Shown: positions 57,431 through 64,000 of the stretch, piece by piece
Layout: each line of letters starts with the position of its first letter
Numbering within the stretch: the stretch's first letter is position 1
NCBI GenBank assembly: GCA_009103225.1
Contig: RHPI01000810.1
Location: forward strand, 913,387-977,386
Length of the DNA: 64,000 nt
Reading direction: 5' to 3'
From: Chlorokybus atmophyticus
Taxonomy: Eukaryota > Streptophyta > Chlorokybophyceae > Chlorokybales > Chlorokybaceae
Position numbers and translations under genes: made by a program
Notes under the pieces: generated by a model
What the model saw: the letters and a program-made list of their open reading frames with translations, nothing else
Told to the model about the DNA's origin: nothing
Database searches by the model: none

Positions 57431-58256
57431 CCAAGTGAGCTTCATTCTTGAAGCTCCCAAGGATTCTTTAGTCATCATTGCAAATACTGCTGCAGGACAT
57501 GTTGTGCGAGCATTTGCCAAGTGCTGCTTCGGTTTTCAAGTGGCTTCATGCGTATAGTAGCCTTTCCACTTCACTAATTGCTTGCACACGTTGCGCACCG
57601 TCTTCTCACCCATTATGTCCTCCACTTCGTGTTCCATATGATATTGCGTAGCCAACTCAAGCGGTGGACGCAATGGTGGGTTTCCTCAATATGATTGTAG
57701 CAAAGATATGTGAAAGACAGGGTGGATGTGCATACAGTTGGGAAGTTGCAACTTAAACATTACGTCCAAAACCACTTTTTTGCCTTGAAGTTGCCCGAGC
57801 CAGCGCTCACTTAACTTGCAAACTCCAGCACGCACCTATAAGTTCCTCGCGTAAAGCAATACCATGTCGCCTTTTCGAAATGTAACATGTCTACTATGCG
57901 TGTCTGCTTACTCTTTTTGCCTAATTTGTGCCACTATCAGCGCCTCTCTTGCTACCTTGTTGATGTCCGCATACATTGAGAGAAAATTGCTTACTGCTTC
58001 CACATCAACGTCCTTGCGTCGCGGGGTCCACGCCGTTTGTGGTGAGTGTTGGCCGTGGTTGATGAGAAAGGGGGTGACACTCGTGCTTGCATTGGTGTGG
58101 TTGCTAATGGCAAATTCAACCACTGCCAGCAACTCCGCCCAATTGTCTTGCTATGCATTCACATAGCAGCGCAACATATCTTAAATCACATAATTGGCTC
58201 GCTCCGTTTAGCCATTTGTTTGCGGGTGGAAAGCCGCGCTACACTTTCCATATGCA
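57431..58256 (-). pseudogene. pol: Ty3/gypsy fragment: integrase C-terminus and chromodomain-like tail
   Basis: Read leftward from 58256, AFHPQTNG, a stop and TERANY mark the third catalytic residue (Glu kept). Then come LLAVVEFAISNHTNASTSVT and PFLINHGQ (58132 on), HVTFRKGDMVLLYARNL, the GPF-like LGQLQGKKVV, PVFHISLLQSY, and the chromodomain-like EHEVEDIMGEKTV..LVKWKGY. Multiple stops are present. The fragment is cut on the right by the copia LTR at 58257 and on the left by the gap. It belongs to a family different from the element at 883. Confidence 0.8.
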
Positions 58257-58554
58257 TGTTAAAGATACCTGTGTAGGTGGCGCCTTAGCTAAACTTCTAC
58301 GATCAACTTATCTTCGGGAGTTACGGGAGTTATGGTCAACGGCCATTACGGGAGTTATGGGAGTTACAGTCACCCTTGGTGACTTTGACTTTGACCATTG
58401 ACTTTGACTTTGACTAGTGTTGACTAGTGTTGACTAGCACTCACTAGTGTACTATATAAGACACTGTCTGTTGTGTAATACAGTAAGATCCATTCTGCTC
58501 TATTATCAGCGCCACACTTGTGCTTGTCATTGTTGCTACTGTGCAATCTCAATA
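58257..58554 (+). repeat. 5' LTR of copia family 2
   Basis: It starts TGTTAAAG and ends CTCAATA (CA changed to TA). TTGAC/TGACT repeats lie at about 58385-58440 and TATATAAGAC at about 58452. Confidence 0.8.
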
Positions 58555-58645
58555 AATTATGGGCCCACACTAGCGCCAACATAGCACACACAAGTTGGTG
58601 TAACTTGGGGAGGTGCCGTCTTCATTGCAGGCTACCAAAGGAAGC

Positions 58646-60325
58646 ATGGTGACCAGCTACGACACGATGAATATCGAACCACTGGACCTGGATAACTATG
58701 GGACATGGAGCATGCGGATGCAGATGCTACTCATGCACAAAGATGTATGGTCGGTGGTGGATCCCATGGAGCGCCCTCTTGATTTAAAGGACGCACCCAC
58801 AAAGAAAAAGTCCAATCTGGCACTTGCGTTGATAGGATTGAATGTGGTACAACATCACTTTGCGCTTGTTGCACGTTGCAAGCTTGCTAGAGAATTGTAG
58901 CAGGAGTTTTCTAAGGTTTACAAGGCTAAAAACAATGCTAAAAAGTTGCAGTTGAGGAAGCAATTGAATGCTTTGAGAAAGGATGCTGCTGAACCTATCA
59001 TAAAGTTCATCTCACGAGCCAAGCAGCTGTGGGACGACTTGCTTGCCATTGAACATGAAGTGAAGGAGGTGGAGGTGGTCTGGGTCATCCTTGCTAGCTT
59101 ACTCAAGGAGTTCCAGGTGACTGTCACCATTTTGGAGTCAACTAGTGAGGAGCTCACCCTCGAGACCATCACCCCACGCTGACTTCAGGTCGAGCGACGC
59201 GCATCCACTTCACGCCAGGATGAGGCTGAAGCTGTGGCATTCGCGGCACAATCCAATTCACGTTTCAACAACAACAATGGTGGTGGGAAAAAGGAGACGG
59301 GTAGATGTCACTACTGCGACAAGAAGGGACACCTAAAGAAGGACTGCCGAAAGTTGAAGCGCGATCACCAACAGAAACAAGGTTCTGATAAGCATGCTAT
59401 AGCACTTGCTGCTAGCACTACTGCTATCGAGAGCGCTTGGTTGTTGAATTTTGCGTGCACCCAGCATATGACCCCACATAGACATGAGATCCAGGAATAT
59501 TATGCTCAGAGTGATGCTGCTGCTGTGAAAGTGAGCTTTGGCAACAAGCTGCACTTGCAAGTTGTGGGAGTGGGCACCGTCATTCTACACACAAAGGTGG
59601 CGGGCGCTACACAAGAAGTGGCCCTGAAGGAGGTAATTCACGTGCCGGGACTAGCCTCCATCCTGTTATGTGTCCGAAGAGCTACAAGCGCGGGCGCCAA
59701 AGTTGACTTCACTGCTGCAAAGTGTCAAGTTAATGTGAAAAACGTCATTGTTGTGGAGGGCACACTGCTAGGAAGTCTGAATTGCATCAAATTGGACCGG
59801 CAGCATGCGATGTCTGTGGCAGTCACTGCATCAGCAACAGCACTTTTATGGCATCGGCGACTCGGACATCTTGGGTGGGACAACATGGCAAGATTGGTGG
59901 CTGAAGGCATGGTGAATGGAATCAACATACAAGTGGAGGACATGAAAGCAGCAGAAGGTGATCTGTGCGAGACGTGTGTGTTGAGCAAGATGCCTAGGCA
60001 ACCCTTTCCCACTTCTTTCTGCACCAGTACAGCACCCTTGCAGCTCGTACACACATTGATGGACGTGTGCGGACCCATGTCAGCTGCATCCGTAGGAGGA
60101 AATTAGTATGTTGCCACTTTTCTACATGACTTCAGCAAGCTATCTGCCATTGTATCTGTTGATGCGAAATCATATGTTGCTGCTGTAGTCAAGAGGATTC
60201 TCACTCTACTGGCTACACAAGCAATGACAAAGGTGTTAGCGTTCAGAAGTGATTGGGCGCTGAATACCTCAACCACACCTTCAAGAGCTATCTGGAAGAG
60301 CACGGTATCAAACATGAGACCACTG
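58646..60325 (+). pseudogene. gag-pol: copia family 2 gag-protease-integrase (first half), broken
   Basis: ATG 58646 opens MVTSYDTMNIEPLDLDNYGT. The gag core runs to 58897, with TAG where Trp is expected (58898-58900), then a TGA near 59180. The zinc knuckle CHYCDKKGHLKKDC (about 59307-59348) is intact. The protease region reads LLNFACTQHMT (about 59440), where LDSGA is expected. Integrase keeps the HHCC motif (WHRRLGHLGWDN; CETCVLSK) and the first catalytic Asp (LMDVCGPM, about 60058), then TAG at 60104-60106, a frameshift near 60250, and YLEEHGIKHETT up to the target site CACTG at 60321-60325. Confidence 0.88.
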
Positions 60326-60717
60326 TGTTGAGAACTAGCGATGCGCATAGTGTGTGTGTATTTGCCTCCTACATACAAGTGTGCACACACTAAGGACAAG
60401 TGCAACAAGCACGCCAACTATAGAGACAATGTGCGACCCACTGTATTAAGCAGTATACAGTGTCTTATATACTATGCTACTAAGCACTAGTCAACTCTAG
60501 TCAACTCTGGTCAAAGTCAACACTAGTCAACATTAGTCAATGGTCAAAGTCAACGGTCAAAGTTGACCATGGTTGACCATAACTGCCGTAACTGCCGTAA
60601 CTCCCGTAACTCTCGTAACTCTCGTAACTCCCGTAACTATGAAGGTTAAGCTGATCGTACCGACTACATGTAGGCGCCGCCTATACATGTACTTTCAACA
60701 AGCTAAAACATTCAACA
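60326..60717 (-). repeat. 3' LTR of the nested gag-only element
   Basis: It begins TGTTGAGAACTAGCGATG on the plus strand and ends ATTCAACA. It is a reverse-complement match to the LTRs at 48258-54585. Confidence 0.92.
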
Positions 60718-61364
60718 CTCCCACGCGAGCAGCTTGACCTTGAACTCCAAGATCTTCTCGCAAGCTTACCCACATTAACTTACTCCATTGAACACTCCCA
60801 CGGATCTGTTGCTCCCACGGACTCGATGCTTGTCTCCATGACACTATCTTTCTCCTTGTGCTGCCAGCAGAACTACAAGGTTCCATTACTCCTTGTTTCC
60901 TCCTCATAGTTGTCGCATCAGGTTCCACCACGCCACGCCTGACCTTGCTCAGATGGTTTCGAGGACTCCCTCGATGGCAAACTATGCTATAAACTACAAT
61001 GAGTTCTCTACCTTAGCAATGCTGTACCAGAGTGTAGGCCGTGCAAGGGTTGCTCAGACCCTTCTACCAAGGAAGCACCCCTCCCATCTCCTGTTAGCTA
61101 GCTATACAACTCAGTCCTTGCATGCCAATCAAGTGAAGTGTTCTAACTAGTACCGCACACCTGTGTGCTACCAAAAAACAACCTCACAGCAATGCAACCT
61201 CTAGTGTATGCAGCTCAACAACAGCAACTACTCATAGGCTAGCAGGAACTCTCACAGACCTTTGTGTCTGCGACCTCCGTCTGCGCATGTCCTTCACGCG
61301 CCCTTGCAGTGGGAGAGGACAGACGAACACCATCCACTGCAACTCCTTCAGGTCCTCACGCATG

Positions 61365-62150
61365 CTAGAAAGCAATCGCCATCGTGGCGTGCTCCTCCTT
61401 GGTTGCCTCATCTTGGATCCTCTTCTGGCAATCGCGAATGAAGTGGCCCTTCATCTTGCAGTAGTGACACTCTTTGTCACGTGATGGCTTCCCACCACCT
61501 GTTTTGCTCCTGCTTCGTGTGTGTTGAGAAGATGAGGCAGCAAATGCGATAGGTTCTCCACCATTCTCCATCTCCTGAACATCCAACTTGCCTTCCACAG
61601 CTAGCAGCTTAGGCACTACATCAGCAAACTTCAAAACCACATCTGAGGACTCCAACACAGTCACTAGCGTTGCAAAGCTCTTTCCTAAGCCAGCTAAGAC
61701 TGCCCACATCACCTCCTCTTCCTTCACGTCGTGGCCCACTGCTGCAAGGTCTTGCCAAAGCTCCCTTGCACGCGAGATGTACTTCTGAATTGGCTCGTTG
61801 TGCTCCATCTTCAAAAGTGTCAGCTTGCGTCTCAGCTGCAACTTGCGCGCATTGCTATTGGCCTTGAAGAGGGTGTCGAAGACCTCCCACGCCTCACGTC
61901 CAGTCTTGCAATCCGCAATAAGAGGGAGATGGAAGTCTTTGACGTGCAAGCCTATCAGCGCAAAAGCTGATTGTGAGTTCTCTGTCCAGGTACCAGTGTC
62001 ACCTGTTCTTGGCCGCAATGATGTGGAGGAGGTGGGGTCGACAAAACTCCAAAGCTTCTTGCGGATCAGCACCAACTTCATCTTCAGCGACCATGAAGCG
62101 TAGTTGTGCAGATCAAGGGACTCGATGGGCATCCTATCTGTGTCAGCCAT
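61365..62150 (-). CDS. gag: Gag of the nested gag-only element (intact, 261 residues)
   Basis: The frame is complete on the minus strand from ATG 62150 to the stop at 61365. It keeps the copia gag core and the zinc knuckle CHYCKMKGHFIRDC. It differs from the array copies by a few residues, including Asp for Glu in the knuckle. It is the fourth copy in the window and the third without a stop. Confidence 0.93.
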   Translation of the reverse strand: MADTDRMPIESLDLHNYASWSLKMKLVLIRKKLWSFVDPTSSTSLRPRTGDTGTWTENSQSAFALIGLHVKDFHLPLIADCKTGREAWEVFDTLFKANSNARKLQLRRKLTLLKMEHNEPIQKYISRARELWQDLAAVGHDVKEEEVMWAVLAGLGKSFATLVTVLESSDVVLKFADVVPKLLAVEGKLDVQEMENGGEPIAFAASSSQHTRSRSKTGGGKPSRDKECHYCKMKGHFIRDCQKRIQDEATKEEHATMAIAF

Positions 62151-62272
62151 TACTTGCTACACAATAGTACAACTCACCCTCTCCCCAAGAACACTCTACT
62201 AGTAGGCACCTATGCTCAACACTTTCTCTCACTAGCACAAGCAATCACACAAGCGAGTGTGGGCCCATAACC

Positions 62273-62670
62273 TGTTGAGAACTAGTGATGCGCCTAGTGT
62301 GTGTGTATTTGCCTCTTACATACAAGTGTGCACACACTAAGGACAAGTGCAACAAGCACGCCAACTATAAAGACAATGTGCGACCCACTGTATTAAGTAG
62401 TATACAGTGTCTTATATACTATGCTACTAAGCACTAGTCAACTCTAGTCAACTCTGGTCAAAGTCAACACTAGTCAACATTAGTCAATGGTCAAAGTCAA
62501 CGGTCAAAGTCAAAGTTGACCATGGTTGACCATAACTGCCGTAACTGCCGTAACTCCCGTAACTCTCGTAACTCTAGTAACTCCCGTAACTATGAAGGTT
62601 AAGCTGATCGTACCGACTACATGTAGGCGCCGCCTATACATGTACTTTCAACAAGCTATAACATTTAACA
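62273..62670 (-). repeat. 5' LTR of the nested gag-only element
   Basis: It matches 60326-60717. The primer site TGGGCCCATAACC (plus strand, 62259-62272) lies directly inside it. Confidence 0.92.
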
Positions 62671-62675
62671 CACTG

Positions 62676-64000
62676 CACCTCACACCCCCGAGCAAAACGG
62701 TGCTGCTGAGCGTCTCAACCGCACACTTGTAGAGCGTGTGCGTGTCATGCTTACAGATGCAAAGCCGAAGAAAGCTTTATGGGCTGAGGCATTTGTCACG
62801 GCCAACTACATCCATAACAGGTCACCTACGGACAACAAAGCCAAGACCCCGTGGGAGTTGTTGCATGGTGAGGCGCCCAATGTTATGCACATGCGTGTGT
62901 TTGGAGCCAAGGCATATCCGCACATCCCTAAGCACTTGAGGAGGAAGCTGGAGAATGTGAGGGAGACAGGCGTCTTTATAGGATATGAGCCCAACTCCAA
63001 GGCGTACAGGATCTTGCATGAGGACGGCAAGATTATGGTTTGAAGGGATGTTGTCTCCGACGAGAAGATGGTGGCAACAACATTGACAACACCTTCACCA
63101 ATTATGGACATTAACATTACCAATGAGCCGGAGGTCGTCGTCGCACCACTTGTCAATATGGAGGTCGCTGGTTATGCGCCACACCTCGAGGAGGAAGTGA
63201 CTGCACCTGTTGAGGAGCAGGAGAGGCGCTACCCTCTACGAACGAGAGCGCCACCACACTTCACCCAAAGGCTTCAGGCTATGAGCGCTGATATCATTGA
63301 GGATAAAGAGCCAAGCACCTACCATGAGGCCATTAGCTCCGGATGCAGAGTTGTGGCATAAGGCCATGGATGAGGAGATTGCTTCGCTTCACGCCAACAA
63401 AACTTGGGCACTTGAGCAGGTTCCACAAGGTGTGAGGCATATACTTGTCAAATGGGTGTTCAAGATAAAGCGTAACGACAAGGGCAACGTTGAGCGCTAC
63501 AAGGCGCAACTTGTGGCAAAGGGATTCCTTCAACAGGAGGGAGTTGACTACAAGGAGATATTTGCACCTGCCAGCAAGCACACAACTTTCAGAGCATTGC
63601 TCGCTAAGGTTGCTGTGGAGGACTTGGAGCTGGATCACCTAGATGTGAAGACTGCCTTCCTCTATGGAGAGTTGGAGGAACAAATCTTCGTGCAGCAACC
63701 TCAAGGGTACGAAGAGGGAGACACAGGCAAGGCATGCTTGGTACATAAGGCTTTGTATGGGCTTAGACAGGCACCATGTGTCTGGCACATTCGACTTAGC
63801 AAAGAGCTAGAAAAGATGGGCGTACAGCAGTCTGCAGCAGACTCTGGGCTCTTCATTAGTGAAGACGGACAAGTCTGGCTCCTCGTGTATGTTGATGACA
63901 TTATCCCGGCATCTGCGGATATTGCTGCAATAACCCGAATTAAGGTGACACTGCAATCTGCGTTCGAGATTCGCGACCTTGGAGATGCACACTTGTTCCT
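62676..64000 (+). pseudogene. pol: copia family 2 integrase (second half) and reverse transcriptase, partial
   Basis: It resumes with PHTPEQNGAAERLNRTLVER (catalytic Glu in place), then KTPWELLHGEAPNVMHMRVF, a TGA near 63042, and an acidic linker ending PLRTRAPPHF. After a frameshift near 63350, reverse transcriptase follows: LVKWVFKIKRNDKGNVERYK, KHTTFRALLAKVAVEDLELD and YGLRQAPCVWHIRLSKELEK. The catalytic YVDDI box is intact at 63889-63903, and EIRDLGDAH lies at the window end. The polymerase core thus looks sound although the frame upstream is broken. Confidence 0.88.

Larger units (their letters stand above)
60326..62670 (-). mobile_element. Gag-only copia element nested in the copia integrase
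   Basis: LTRs at 60326-60717 and 62273-62670 are in reverse orientation. A 5-bp duplication CACTG lies at 60321-60325 and 62671-62675. Removing the element and one CACTG rejoins the host integrase in frame, which proves the order of events. The internal region is the same pol-less structure as in the 48258 array. Confidence 0.95.
58257..64000 (+). mobile_element. Ty1/copia element (family 2), runs off the window, carries a nested insertion
   Basis: The 5' LTR at 58257-58554 has the same layout as the gag-only family (GGCGCC palindrome remnant, GTTACGGGA repeats, TTGAC array, TATATAAGAC), but is diverged. The primer site is AATTATGGGCCCA. Gag, protease and integrase follow, then the nested element 60326-62670, then the rest of integrase and reverse transcriptase up to the window edge. 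The 3' LTR is outside. Confidence 0.9.

Noticed and set aside
57036-57557. Frames rich in Gly or Pro
   Set aside because: They cross the N gap and its poly-C flanks.

Overview
The window is nuclear DNA from a eukaryote, most likely a plastid-bearing alga of the green lineage. The reasons are spliceosomal introns with GT..AG borders, one small membrane-protein gene with a plastid-transit-like N-terminus, and an overwhelming load of mobile elements: Ty3 chromovirus, several Ty1/copia families, a Helitron and a KDZ/Plavaka-like DNA transposon. The exact lineage cannot be fixed from the sequence alone.

Layout. 1-877: no gene seen. 883-8457: a decayed Ty3/gypsy chromovirus with both LTRs and a GATAC target-site duplication; its reverse transcriptase is interrupted by two antisense fragments bounded by single Ns. 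8463-10101: spacer and GC-rich promoter-like DNA. 10102-10946: two-exon gene for a plastid-type membrane protein. About 11.4-14.5 kb: an unresolved spliced gene on the minus strand. 14805-17784: a nine-exon minus-strand gene (540 residues, every splice phase closes) ending in a bZIP-like basic and coiled-coil region. A 3.68-kb block (15339-19021) that holds most of that gene is repeated almost perfectly at 19023-22705 across one N, probably an assembly error. 22.7-24.1 kb: TA-rich microsatellites, hairpins and a poly-C gap.

24.1-40.1 kb is the most interesting part. It looks like one large DNA transposon. A KDZ/Plavaka-like transposase runs rightward (25401 to about 28577). A C5-cytosine DNA methyltransferase gene runs leftward towards it and has been cut in two by a later copia insertion (29043-33979, TACCA duplication): the two halves lie at 28723-29042 and 33985-34438, and their reading frame continues across the insertion. 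Further leftward genes carry a Tudor-like segment, a GRF-like zinc finger, a RING-like finger, and an OTU-type cysteine protease behind an N-terminal zinc finger. A minus-strand gene with an acidic tail sits left of the transposase. A CGTACCATT motif recurs in two far-apart promoter regions of this block.

40.1-64 kb is nested retroelement DNA. It holds a truncated copia piece, a solo LTR, a coiled-coil gene fragment beside a 951-base gap, and a Helitron split into an N-terminal piece (46988 to about 48257) and a Pif1-like helicase piece (about 54590-56655). Between them is a tandem array of gag-only copia elements (four LTRs sharing three gag genes, 48258-54585). Then come a gypsy fragment and a copia element (58257 to the window end) that has itself been hit in its integrase by another gag-only element (60326-62670, CACTG duplication). 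These copia families carry a primer-binding site matching the anticodon arm of initiator tRNA-Met, which points to half-tRNA priming. Most coding regions in the mobile elements are broken; the gag-only genes are the exception and look recently active.
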